Part shown: piece after piece, positions 32,284 through 40,853 of the stretch | Layout of the letters: each line of letters begins with the position of its first letter | Position numbering within the stretch: the first letter of the stretch is position 1 | Notes under the pieces: generated by a model | Databases searched by the model: none | What the model was told of the DNA's origin: nothing | The model's input: the letters and a program-made list of their open reading frames with translations, nothing else | Made by a program: the position numbers and the translations under genes | NCBI RefSeq assembly: GCF_013376045.1 | Contig: NZ_JABMJG010000001.1 | Coordinates: forward strand, 744,001-808,000 | Direction of reading: 5' to 3' | DNA from: Variovorax sp. SG517 | GTDB lineage: Bacteria > Pseudomonadota > Gammaproteobacteria > Burkholderiales > Burkholderiaceae_C | Length of the DNA: 64,000 nt

Positions 32284-32868
32284 CCCGGCCTGTTCTATCG
32301 GGCCTTCGCGGGCGTCATGCAGTGGTTCGGCATCGAACTGCCGGCCAAGTTCACGACCTTCGGCGCGCAGATGATGCAGGGCCTGGTCAATGGCATCACC
32401 AGCGGTCTCGGCGCCGTGCAGAACGCCATCAGCGGCGCGGCCGACTCCACCGTCGGCTGGTCCAAGGAAAAGCTCGGCATTCGCAGCCCCTCGCGCGTGT
32501 TCATGCAGGCCGGCGAGAACATCGTCGAAGGCGCCGCCATCGGCATCGACCGCACCCGGCCGCTGCTGCGCGCCGCGGCGCTGGGCCTGGCCGGCGCCAC
32601 GGCCGTGGCCATGCCCGGCATGGCGGCAGAGTTCCCACGCGCCCCCGGCAACTTCGACACCCGCGCGCCGCTCGCAGCCGCGCCGGCCGGCCGCGCCGCC
32701 GGCGGCATCGTCGTGCAGGGCGACACCATCACCATCCACATCACCGCAGCGCCCGGCGCCGATGCCGCGCACCTGGCGCGCGCCATTCGCGCCGAGCTGG
32801 ACAAGCGCGACGCCGACAAGCGCGCCCGCGCCCGCGCCCGCGGCGCCTTCATCGACTACGACAACTGA
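32284..32868 (+). pseudogene. P2-like tail tape-measure protein (gpT), C-terminal remnant
   Basis: The remnant preserves about the last 195 residues of a phage tape measure. It includes the conserved block LMQGLVNGITSGLG-like text (MMQGLVNGITSGLGAVQNAI), EKLGIRSPSRVFMQAGENI and a hydrophobic Gly/Ala-rich segment. Tape measures are usually 700 or more residues, so most of the gene is gone. It joins the FII fragment at about 32281, implying one deletion that removed the E/E' region and most of T. Confidence 0.75.
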
Positions 32869-32876
32869 CACCCGCC

Positions 32877-33368
32877 ATGCTCTGCCTCGGCCTCTTCGTC
32901 TTCACGCTCGACACACTGAGCTACCAGGAACTGCAGCGGCGCAGCAGCTGGAAGCACGCCTCGCAGCCGCTCGTGGGCGCGCGCAACGCCTCGCAGTACC
33001 TCGGGCCGGGCGACGACATCATCACGCTCAATGGCCTCGTCGTGCCCGAATTCGCGGGCACCGCGGCCAGCCTCTCGGTGCTGCGCCTCATGGCCGACCA
33101 GGGCGCCGCATGGGTGCTGGTGGAAGGCACCGGCACCATCTACGGCGCCTTCGTCATCACCGAGCTACAGGAAACCCGAACCCTTTTTTTCGAGACCGGC
33201 GAAGCGCGCCGCATCGAGTTCACCCTCACGCTGCAGCGCGTCGACCAGGACGCCCAGGAAACCGCCGAGCGGCTCATCGCCGACAGCATGGGCGACCTGG
33301 GTGCCCTGCTGCAGGATGCGGCGGACAACATGGGTCTCTCGCTGGGCGTTGGCGCCAGCGTGGTTTGA
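32877..33368 (+). CDS. P2-like tail protein gpU
   Basis: This 163-residue protein of normal gpU length begins MLCLGLFVFTLDTLSYQELQ, with SWKHASQPLVGARNASQYLG and WVLVEGTGTIYGAFVITELQ typical of P2 U-type tail completion proteins. It lies between the T remnant and gpD, as in P2. It appears intact but can have no assembly function without the missing tail genes, unless another phage supplies them. Confidence 0.85.
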   Translation: MLCLGLFVFTLDTLSYQELQRRSSWKHASQPLVGARNASQYLGPGDDIITLNGLVVPEFAGTAASLSVLRLMADQGAAWVLVEGTGTIYGAFVITELQETRTLFFETGEARRIEFTLTLQRVDQDAQETAERLIADSMGDLGALLQDAADNMGLSLGVGASVV

Positions 33369-33375
33369 ACAGACC

Positions 33376-34539
33376 ATGTCCGACGTAGACGCCATCACCG
33401 CCACGCTGCCGACCGTCAACGTCAGCGCCAACAGCTGCAGACGCGACACCCGCCGCGCCGCGGCGCACCTCACGCCCATCTGGCGCATCACCGTCAACGG
33501 CGCCAACGTGTCCGATCGCATCCTGCCGCGCTTCGTTCGCCTCACCATCACCGATGACCGGCAGAACGATGCCGATGAGGTTGAGCTCGTCGTGAGCGAC
33601 CACGATGGCGCCGTAGAGCTGCCCGACACGGGCGACACCGTCGAGGTGGTCATCGGCTGGCTCGCCGAGCCCAACGCCGCGCCCTATCGCCAGCTCACCA
33701 CCGAAGAGATGGGCTTCCCCGTCGGCCTGGTCGAGAAAGGCGCATACACCGTGCAGGCGGTGGAGTACGCCGGCACGCCGGACGAGATCACCATCCGCGC
33801 ACGCGCCGCCAACCTGCTCGACAGCCTGCGCACCCTGCGCGACGAGTCATGGCACAAGACCACCGTCGGCGCCATCGTCAACAGCGTGGCCAGGCGCAAC
33901 CGCATCGAGGCCGTCGTCGCCAAGGAAATCGCCTCGCGCACGGTCAAGCATGCGGACCAGCTCGGCGAATCGGATGCGTCCTTTCTTCGCCGGCTTGCGC
34001 AGACCTACGACTGCCTGTGCACCGTGAAGAACGGCAAGCTCCTGTTCAGCCAGGCGCGCGCCGCGCGCACGCCCAGCGGCAAGGTGCTGCCGCCTGTAGT
34101 CATCACGCGGCAAGACGGCGATAGCTACCGCTGGAGCCGCGCAGACCGCGACGCGTACAGCGGCGTGAAGGCATGGTGGAACAACATCAAGACCGGCCGC
34201 CGCAAAAGCGCCATCGCCGGCCTGAGCGGGCGCGCGAAGGAACTGCGCACGACCTTCGCCAGCGAGGCCGACGCCCTGGCCGCGGCACGTGCCGAGTGGC
34301 TGCGCATTCAGCGCGGGATCTTCGATTTCGAGATCACCCTCGCCTACGGGCGCGCGGACATCACACCGCAGCGGCCTGCGCGCGTGGCCGGCTACAAGAG
34401 GAAGATCGACGAGACGCCATGGATCGTCGGTAGCGTGCGGCACACGATCGACCAGGCGGGCTACGTCAGCCAACTCACGCTTGAGACCGAGCAAGCTGCG
34501 GGGGTAGAGGGACAAGAAGGCGTAAGTGAAGACTTCTAA
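33376..34539 (+). CDS. P2-like tail/late-control protein gpD
   Basis: This 387-residue product matches gpD in length and motifs: PIWRITVNGANVSDRILPRF near the start, YTVQAVEYAGTPDEITIRAR, the LysM-like region ADQLGESDASFLRRLAQTYD and VKAWWNNIKTGRRK. gpD forms the tail-spike hub next to gpU. It begins 7 bp after gpU. It is the last phage gene of the remnant; ogr, lysis, capsid and replication genes are absent. Confidence 0.88.
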   Translation: MSDVDAITATLPTVNVSANSCRRDTRRAAAHLTPIWRITVNGANVSDRILPRFVRLTITDDRQNDADEVELVVSDHDGAVELPDTGDTVEVVIGWLAEPNAAPYRQLTTEEMGFPVGLVEKGAYTVQAVEYAGTPDEITIRARAANLLDSLRTLRDESWHKTTVGAIVNSVARRNRIEAVVAKEIASRTVKHADQLGESDASFLRRLAQTYDCLCTVKNGKLLFSQARAARTPSGKVLPPVVITRQDGDSYRWSRADRDAYSGVKAWWNNIKTGRRKSAIAGLSGRAKELRTTFASEADALAAARAEWLRIQRGIFDFEITLAYGRADITPQRPARVAGYKRKIDETPWIVGSVRHTIDQAGYVSQLTLETEQAAGVEGQEGVSEDF

Positions 34540-34614
34540 CGTTGACCCTTAGCAGCGTGATCGGACATCTAGCCGCGCAGCCCGCTCGATGACACGTTCC
34601 CGCCCTCGAACTCA

Positions 34615-35082
34615 CTACTTTTCAAACAGCACTTCGCACCACCCATCCAATACTGGGGCTTCTGTTTCCAATGTCTGACTAATCAGCACGCGATACACAC
34701 CGCTCTTTCCGAATATCTTCTTCCAAGCGCCACTGGAGCCTACAGCGAGTTCGATGCCTTTGGCACTATTCGCGTTGATCACCAGCGTTTTCTGCGACCT
34801 TAGAGCTTGCTCAGTAATCGGCGGTATGTGCTTAGGCGCAGAAGCAGATGGACGGAAGGAAAGAAAAAAATACCGTCCGACCGGGTCGACAATTGCAACA
34901 TCTGGCCCATAATTTTCAGGAAGATGAACAGTGAACGATTGATTTGAGCGAACACTGGTCGGAGAGCAAACCATCGTCCCTTGCTGCACGCTCCGTGTTA
35001 CTTTCCGTGAAACACCATCGCCGTCCGCAAAAGCGCTCCCCACTGCGAACAATACGACCCCCAAAACAAAGGCTGCTCTCAT
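34615..35082 (-). CDS. Secreted protein of unknown function
   Basis: This 155-residue protein has a textbook signal peptide (MRAAFVLGVVLFAVGSAFA) and a ribosome-binding site TAGGAGC. The mature part has two Cys (TMVCSPTS and GWCEVLF) at its two ends and a beta-rich pattern (SFTVHLPENYG, GVYRVLISQTLE). No family is recognised. It lies 70 bp downstream of a lipoprotein with a peptidase-like domain on the same strand, so the two may work as a pair. An effector-immunity relation is one possibility, not shown. Confidence 0.6.
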   Translation of the reverse strand: MRAAFVLGVVLFAVGSAFADGDGVSRKVTRSVQQGTMVCSPTSVRSNQSFTVHLPENYGPDVAIVDPVGRYFFLSFRPSASAPKHIPPITEQALRSQKTLVINANSAKGIELAVGSSGAWKKIFGKSGVYRVLISQTLETEAPVLDGWCEVLFEK

Positions 35083-35152
35083 CGTATTAGCTCCTACTTG
35101 ATTGCGCCTTCGCGCCTGCATTCAGCTTAGATGACATGGACTGGCGCATGAT

Positions 35153-36298
35153 TCACGGTTTCCGTTTTGAAGTATCACGCCCCGACGCGCCAAACTGAAG
35201 ATGTATGTGAGGTGGCTTTTTTTCAACTATCGCGCTGCCCCCCAGCTTTTTCGCAAGCTCGACTATTTTGCGAACCGTTGATTCCGACAGTCCCCTGAGG
35301 CTCACGTCAGCCGCTGTATCGGTAAGATGTTGGGATATATATATTCCCTCGCTCATTTGCCGCTCGATAATGACGGCCATTGCATTTTCTATTTGCTCTC
35401 GCGAACGCCCACTATCAGGCTTTTCAAATTCCCGTCGAATCTGAAGGTAAGCGGTTTGATTTCGGTATAGGCTTGGTTTGTCGCCGAGGATGAACTTATC
35501 GAACATGGCCTTGGCTTGCTTTTGCGCCGAGCGTTTTCCACTCGACACAGTTAAGGGTTGACCTACTATGTTCGCGATTTGAACCAGATTCGCACGGGTT
35601 GTAGCCGACAATTCCAAGTTTTCTACCGTCAATAAATTTGTCATGCCACTGGGCGAGGTTGTCGATTGCGGCTGCGATGGCAGGCTAGGGTTTGTAGACT
35701 TCGACGGCAGTGACGGAGGAGTTGACGAAGGCGCTTCGGCAGTGCCGCCAGACTGGCCGTCCGGCCGCTCAGGGCGGCCAATGTTCGGCGGCCGCGACGG
35801 GCCGCTTCTCGATCCAGTTGAGTTCGGTGAGGGTGAGGGTGAACTGCTTTTTGGTGAACCCTGCTGCCCTGTTCGCGCTATCGGCGGCGGAGCCTGCGTG
35901 GGTGGGGCAGGATTTGCTCTGGGGATCGTGGATGGTGTGGCATCAGGGACAATGTTGATACCGTCGCTTCGCCTCTCGATGTGAAAACCATCGGGCACCA
36001 CAAGATATTTTCCATCCACCATCTCGGTATGGGTTCCAGGAGGTAATCCTGGGCCACTAGCCGCGGTATTCGTCGGCGCCTGGTTGCTTGTATTTGGGGC
36101 AGTTTTATCTGGATTCCTATCTAGCCCGAAGCCTGGCCGGTCGAACCCGCCGCCTGCACCGCCTTGGTCGCCAGGCATTAGGACATCCCCTCCACGAAGA
36201 AGGATCAATTGCCTGGGCACCGAGGGTTTCTCTCCGCTGGTGCTGCAGCCGGCAATCGTGATGGCCGCCATCAAAAGCAATACAGGGAGGAAATGCAT
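35153..36298 (-). CDS. Lipoprotein with Pro-rich linker and M15 peptidase-like C-terminal domain
   Basis: This 381-residue protein begins with a lipoprotein signal (MHFLPVLLLMAAITIAGC, lipobox TIAGC), continues with about 200 residues of low-complexity Pro/Ser/Gly/Thr linker and ends in a compact domain (about 235-370). Three segments of that domain resemble the metal site of M15 DD-peptidases: SSGKRSAQKQ, SQHLTDTAADVS (His and Asp) and PPHIHLQFG (His). It could cleave peptidoglycan cross-links from the outer membrane, or be a peptidoglycan binder if the site is inactive. The start at 36298 has GGAGAG. AT-richer than core genes. Confidence 0.6.
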   Translation of the reverse strand: MHFLPVLLLMAAITIAGCSTSGEKPSVPRQLILLRGGDVLMPGDQGGAGGGFDRPGFGLDRNPDKTAPNTSNQAPTNTAASGPGLPPGTHTEMVDGKYLVVPDGFHIERRSDGINIVPDATPSTIPRANPAPPTQAPPPIARTGQQGSPKSSSPSPSPNSTGSRSGPSRPPNIGRPERPDGQSGGTAEAPSSTPPSLPSKSTNPSLPSQPQSTTSPSGMTNLLTVENLELSATTRANLVQIANIVGQPLTVSSGKRSAQKQAKAMFDKFILGDKPSLYRNQTAYLQIRREFEKPDSGRSREQIENAMAVIIERQMSEGIYISQHLTDTAADVSLRGLSESTVRKIVELAKKLGGSAIVEKKPPHIHLQFGASGRDTSKRKP

Positions 36299-36402
36299 AG
36301 GCTCTCCACAGCTATTTGATGCGTGAGAAGGCGGGGAGGATTGCATGTCTTCCTCATAGTCGACGGATGAGCCATGGGCCTGAATCTGGCCAATGGTGCC
36401 TT

Positions 36403-37200
36403 CTACTTCCGCCTCGCTTGGACGATGTCAGCACGAGCCACAACAGACGCTCGCCAGGCTTCGAGCTTGTTGATGTCCTCCAGCAGTTCGTCTGGATGAG
36501 GGGTGGGAATCTGAGCCGCCATCGCAGGGTCATGGCCTGAAAATTTCGAACTCTTGGTCATGCCAGCGTTAATCGCGTCCACGTCTCCATCCTCCACGAC
36601 GACTCCCTTAAGGCGCAGAGTCGAGACACCTTCATCAAACCGCGTCACCGTGCTTTGCAGGAGTACTTCTTCTACGCCTCGCTCCCATGCCATGCGCAAA
36701 TGCGAGTAGGCCTCGCGCGTGAGCCGCATCGCCTCAGCCGCATCCCCTTCCTTGTGCACCTTTGCCAGATGATCACGCATGCCCCGAAGCGCCTTGACTC
36801 GCTTCGACGTGCTCAGGGTGTCAAAGGGCAAACGATCGGCTTGGACTCCGAAGCCGGCAGGTCCACGCCCGATGCATTGGGTGGACGCAGTCGCATGCGC
36901 CAAATCGGCTTGCTGCTGGATGATGCATAAGAAGTAGATGTCATGCGTAAAGATGATCACCTGTCGCGTTTTGGACTCCTCTACCAAGCGTGCGGCGACA
37001 TGCCAACGGTGGCGATGGTCGAGGGACGAGACCGGATCGTCGAAGACGACGCCGCCGCGCCCCTTTCCAAGCTTCACCTCTGCCAGGAAGGACGCGATCG
37101 CTATTCCGCGCTGCTCACCCTCGCTGAGAATGGCTGACGGCGTGCCACCTCCTGGCAGTTGTAGCCTCAGCTTGCGGGCGGATGAAGCACGGGCCGCCAT
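36403..37200 (-). pseudogene. AAA/SMC-like ATPase, 5'-truncated C-terminal remnant
   Basis: About 265 residues hold an ABC-type signature (AILSEGEQRGIAIASFLAEV), a Walker B (GVVFDDPVSSLDHRHR) and a switch His (IIFTHDIYFL), but no Walker A. Large AAA_13/RloC-like ATPases of defence systems have this C-terminal order after a long coiled coil. The upstream part, several hundred residues, is missing and the homology stops where a methyltransferase remnant begins on the other strand. The protein cannot hydrolyse ATP on its own. Confidence 0.7.
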
Positions 37201-37321
37201 GGGGTTCCCTACAAACTACAAGCTCCCGCGGCTGCACAAGGCCGCAATGCACATGCTCGGCAACGCCGTATGCCCGCCAGTTGCCCGGAATCTCATCACT
37301 AGCATCCTAGAGACAATATGA
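37178..37321 (+). pseudogene. DNA cytosine-5 methyltransferase, C-terminal fragment
   Basis: The last 47 residues (ADEARAAMGFPTNYKL, then HMLGNAVCPPVARNLI) are the conserved end of C5-methyltransferases: the GFP-x-Y motif and the motif X-like GNAVxPPVA. The catalytic PCQ and ENV motifs are absent because the 5' part is gone. Its stop overlaps the start of the AlpA-like gene by ATGA, as in an intact phage or island operon. Confidence 0.75.
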
Positions 37322-37509
37322 ACGAAAAACTTTTGATCCCTGCCGTCGAAGCTGCGGAAATGCTGTCGATGGGGCGCTCCACCTTCTGGAACAAGGTAAG
37401 GGAGAAGAAGCTGCCACAGCCGGCGAAGGTTGCAGGCCTGACTCGCTGGCGAGTCTCGGATCTACGCAGCTTTGTGGATGCGACGTGCCGCCTCGATCCC
37501 CCCGCATAG
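37318..37509 (+). CDS. AlpA-like small DNA-binding regulator (excisionase/MerR-like HTH)
   Basis: This 63-residue protein is almost entirely a winged HTH of the AlpA/excisionase kind: LIPAVEAAEMLSMGRSTFWN, then KLPQPAKVAGLTRWR and VSDLRSFVDA. Such proteins switch integrases and other island genes on P4-like elements. Translation is coupled to the preceding methyltransferase remnant by ATGA overlap. The neighbouring P4-type integrase is a likely partner. Confidence 0.8.
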   Translation: MNEKLLIPAVEAAEMLSMGRSTFWNKVREKKLPQPAKVAGLTRWRVSDLRSFVDATCRLDPPA

Positions 37510-37523
37510 AGCGAATGAATGCC

Positions 37524-37565
37524 GGGAGCTGCTAAAGGTCAGGGTGACCGCTCCCAGCGCTTTTG
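37524..37565 (+). terminator. Possible terminator or structured leader after AlpA-like gene
   Basis: GGGAGC pairs with GCTCCC around an inner GGTCA-GGG-TGACC hairpin, followed by AGCGCTTTTGTT. It could end the AlpA transcript or form the leader of the NACHT gene that begins 115 bp later. Confidence 0.4.
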
Positions 37566-37680
37566 TTCTGTAAGAATATGCAACCATAAACCAGCCCAAG
37601 CTCGGATATAGGCCTGGCAAAACATCCACCGAAGATTGGGCGGGAGCTTCAAATCTTCCTTAACAGGTGACCTTCCAAAC

Positions 37681-39510
37681 ATGCTTGAATTTGTGGTCCA
37701 AAAAATATTCGACACCGCAATTAAGGGGGCGGGCTCCATTCTTTCCGACGCCGTAAAGCGAAAAAATAAAGAGCAGCTAATAAAATATGAGCAAACTCGA
37801 GAAAAAGACCGCAAAAACTCGAAGCCAAAACCTATTTCCGCAAAATTCAAAGAACCCCTGCCACTTGTGCTAAACGCCCTTCAAGAGCACGTTCAAGAAG
37901 TTCAGAAATGGTCAAAAGTCTTGAAGTTTAGCGATCTCCAAGGGGTAAAAACCGTAGCCCAGGTCTACGTGGAATTAGATACGTACTTGATGCCCCTGAA
38001 CACTCAGGCCAGCGAGATCGAAAAAAGCCATCTAAAGCCGCTGCTTCAAGCGATAAAGGACTCATCATCACATTGCGTCATCTTGGGAACAGCTGGCGCC
38101 GGGAAAACTACATCTCTGCAAAAAATATGCGCGGACGGATTTTCGAACGGAAAGATTTTTGTTAACAACAATTTCCCGCTACTCATCAAACTTAGAACAT
38201 TGGCAGACAGCTCAGAGCGCGCCCCTCTTACCGCTGAAATATGCAGAATCTTAGCTCTGCACACAGAATTTATTGGCGACGACGAAACGAAGCTTGAGGA
38301 AGGTTTTCTTCAAGATGTCAAACAAAGAACGTTGATTCGGTATATTGATGATTTGAATGCTGCAATCTTGCTCGACGGCTTCGATGAACTACCAAGCGAA
38401 TCACTGAAGGCAAATGTTGAGAGAGAAATTGCCTATCTGCTAGAAAACTTAAAAAACAGCAAAATCCTCATCACCTCAAGAAGCAGTGATTTTCGCTACA
38501 AATTTGCCGAACTACCGAAATACGAAATCGCCCCCCTTAAGCGGGAGCAAATACAGGTTTTTGCCGAACGGTGGATTCAATCCAAGGAAAAGGCATCGGA
38601 TTTTCTTAAAAAAGTCTTTTCCAGCCCGTTTGCCGATGCAGCGATGCGGCCGCTGACCGTCGCCCACCTTTGCGCAATATATGAGCGAATTCAAGACATT
38701 CCCGAAAAGCCGAAAAGCGTATATCGCCGCGTGGTTCAATTGCTACTAGAGGACTGGGACTCTCAACGGCAAATAAAGCGCCCCTCAGCATACGCTAATT
38801 TTGATACCGACCGAAAATTCGAAGTCCTGGCCCATTTGGCGTACTACCTGACAGCCGACCTACACCAACTTCGTTTTTCCCATGAATCATTAAGAAAAGC
38901 GTACATTGACATACACAAAGATCATGGCCTTCCCGAGGCTCAAGGCGTTCAGGTCGTAGGAGAGCTGGAATCTCATAGCGGCCTAATACTGGAAAGCGGC
39001 CACGGTCATTTTGAATTTGCCCATAAGTCCATTCAGGAATACTTGGCCGCAGACTATATAGTGAGACTTCCTTCGCTTTCTCTAATCGAGGAAAAAGCCC
39101 ACCTTCTCCCTAACGAGCTTGCCATCGCCACATCACTATCTTCGCGGCCTGCCAGCTTCCTGGTCGAGCTTTTTTTAAAGGTCGTAGACCTAGAAAAAAA
39201 ATCATCCGAATGGCTAGCAACCTACCTGCTGCGACTTGCACAAGAAAAGCCCGACCTTCAAATCGGAAAATCCACGTACTCAGCCATCGTGGTCCTGCAC
39301 TTGATCAGCAGATCGGATGCTCCAAATGAATTGGCAAAGCTACTCTCGCCCGCGCTACCGCCCGATACGTTGAAACTGATCAGCATCTACTATCACCACG
39401 TCGGCAAAGATGTTCAGTACTCCAGCTTCCGCAGGTCGGGCAGCTCTCGCCACTACAGGCTTCCTGATCAACTGCGTATCCCCACCTCGCTATTTCAATT
39501 GCTGAGCTAA
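37681..39510 (+). CDS. NACHT-domain NTPase (candidate bNACHT antiphage protein)
   Basis: This 609-residue protein has an N-terminal helical region (1 to about 120, Lys-rich) without a recognised effector domain. The central NACHT NTPase has Walker A GTAGAGKTTS (about residue 137), Walker B AAILLDGFDELP (about 240) and sensor ITSRSSDF. Its winged-helix part ends with FEFAHKSIQEYLAADYIV, the F-x-H-x-S-x-QEYLAA signature of NACHT proteins. A helical C-terminal part of about 150 residues follows, with no leucine-rich repeats. Bacterial NACHT proteins of this size can give phage resistance, some with a short C-terminal sensor domain. It is strongly AT-rich relative to the core and sits beside an integrase, consistent with transfer. 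Start 37681 has AGGTGA upstream. Confidence 0.85.
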   Translation: MLEFVVQKIFDTAIKGAGSILSDAVKRKNKEQLIKYEQTREKDRKNSKPKPISAKFKEPLPLVLNALQEHVQEVQKWSKVLKFSDLQGVKTVAQVYVELDTYLMPLNTQASEIEKSHLKPLLQAIKDSSSHCVILGTAGAGKTTSLQKICADGFSNGKIFVNNNFPLLIKLRTLADSSERAPLTAEICRILALHTEFIGDDETKLEEGFLQDVKQRTLIRYIDDLNAAILLDGFDELPSESLKANVEREIAYLLENLKNSKILITSRSSDFRYKFAELPKYEIAPLKREQIQVFAERWIQSKEKASDFLKKVFSSPFADAAMRPLTVAHLCAIYERIQDIPEKPKSVYRRVVQLLLEDWDSQRQIKRPSAYANFDTDRKFEVLAHLAYYLTADLHQLRFSHESLRKAYIDIHKDHGLPEAQGVQVVGELESHSGLILESGHGHFEFAHKSIQEYLAADYIVRLPSLSLIEEKAHLLPNELAIATSLSSRPASFLVELFLKVVDLEKKSSEWLATYLLRLAQEKPDLQIGKSTYSAIVVLHLISRSDAPNELAKLLSPALPPDTLKLISIYYHHVGKDVQYSSFRRSGSSRHYRLPDQLRIPTSLFQLLS

Positions 39511-39536
39511 TATCAATGGACCAGCTGAAACGTGAG

Positions 39537-40694
39537 TCAACCTTCCAGCGCCAGCGGCTTCGACTGTGATGCCCTCTCAAGCCAATCAGACCACCACTGC
39601 ATAAGATCACGGCGCTGCGTGAGATATTCCGCACGGTTGTACGCCGCCCGAACGGCGTCTGTTTCCTTGTGCGCGAGCTGTCGCTCGATCACGTCATGCG
39701 GGAAGCCCGACCGCTCATTGAGCACTGTCGAAGCCAAGGCGCGGAACCCGTGAGCCGTCATTCGCCCACGGTAGCCAAGGCGATACAGCGCAAAGAGAAA
39801 GGTGTTCTCCGAAAGCGGGTGCCCCGGATGAATGGGCGAATCCAGCACGAGCGCACCATCGCCGCTCATTTCGCGCAGTTTTGCAAGGATCGATTGCGCC
39901 TGTCGCGAGAGAGGCACGACATGCGGCATGCGCATCTTCATGCGCGTCTCGGGAACGACCCACACCGCCCCGCCTTCCTTCAGCTCTCCCCACAGCATCC
40001 CTCGCAACTCACCGACGCGGACGAAGGTGTGCGCGAGCAGTAGCAGCCCAAGCCGGGTTACCGAGTCGTCGTAGCCATCAATGGCACGCATCAGCGCTCC
40101 GGCCTCTTCCGGCGGAATGCTTGCCATCGGCTTCTTTGTCTTGCGCGCGACGAGCACGCGCGTGAGGCCCGCCGCGCCGTGCTGCTCTATCAGCCCGGTG
40201 TCCTGTGCGTAGTCGAAAACCGCTGAAATCCGGCTCGCGACGCGATGCCCCGTTTCGATCTTTCCGCCCGCCTGGGCAGCGCGTACCACCTTCACCAGCT
40301 CTGATCTCGGAATCGCGTCGATAGGCAGCTTGCCGAGAAAAGGCAGCGCATAACGCTCCAAGGTGTTCGCGACCTGAATCTGATGCTTGCCGTTGGAAAG
40401 AGTCGGCAGCTTCGCCCTCAGCCAATCGCGCATGACCGCCTCGAACGTCGGCGCGACCTTTGGCGCCGGAGCATCTTCACGCACTGCCAGGTGGGCTTTT
40501 CGCGCCTCGGCCAGGCTCACTCCAGGGTAGAGGCCGTACGTCCGCGTCTTCTGCTTTCCGGCAGCCGTGTAGTTGGCACGCCAACTCTTTGCACCCTTGG
40601 GCGAAACGTAGAGGTAGAGGCCATTGGCATCCGCCAACTTGTACGCCTTCTCTCGCGGCTTGGCCGCATCAACAGCTTTAACGGTAAGTGTCAT
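39537..40694 (-). CDS. Tyrosine recombinase/integrase, P4 type
   Basis: This 385-residue integrase has an N-terminal DUF4102 arm-binding domain (LTVKAVDAAKPREKAYKLAD, YLYVSPKGAKSWRANY) and a C-terminal catalytic domain. The catalytic residues are present: Arg in VRVGELRGMLW, HGFR, His in LAHKETD and the nucleophile in AAYNRAEY. P4-type integrases insert into tRNA 3' ends. The gene sits 160 bp from the 3' end of tRNA-Ser, so it defines the right end of the island. It looks intact. Confidence 0.93.
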   Translation of the reverse strand: MTLTVKAVDAAKPREKAYKLADANGLYLYVSPKGAKSWRANYTAAGKQKTRTYGLYPGVSLAEARKAHLAVREDAPAPKVAPTFEAVMRDWLRAKLPTLSNGKHQIQVANTLERYALPFLGKLPIDAIPRSELVKVVRAAQAGGKIETGHRVASRISAVFDYAQDTGLIEQHGAAGLTRVLVARKTKKPMASIPPEEAGALMRAIDGYDDSVTRLGLLLLAHTFVRVGELRGMLWGELKEGGAVWVVPETRMKMRMPHVVPLSRQAQSILAKLREMSGDGALVLDSPIHPGHPLSENTFLFALYRLGYRGRMTAHGFRALASTVLNERSGFPHDVIERQLAHKETDAVRAAYNRAEYLTQRRDLMQWWSDWLERASQSKPLALEG

Positions 40695-40795
40695 GGTATC
40701 CGCAGGAAAATACCATGACTAATGCCATGTTGGGAGCCGGGCTGGGGAAGACTCGCGCCAGACTCTTCGAGACTTAAAAGGACCAAACCTCCAAT

Positions 40796-40830
40796 GAAAA
40801 AGTCCCGTCGCAGGGACTGCGCGGGACTTT
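40796..40830 (-). terminator. Intrinsic terminator after tRNA-Ser
   Basis: On the minus strand AAAGTCCCG pairs with CGGGACTTT over a 14-base loop and is followed by TTC. It lies about 25 bp beyond the tRNA 3' end, on the island side. Confidence 0.7.
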
Positions 40831-40853
40831 CAAAAACTGCCAGAGATTGGTTC

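Noticed and set aside
34606..34615. TCGAACTCAC, a 10-base match to the tRNA-Ser T arm, as a distal attachment site of the island
   Set aside because: The match covers only the T loop and does not extend to the tRNA 3' end, which a P4-type att repeat should include. Ten bases within 10 kb can occur by chance.
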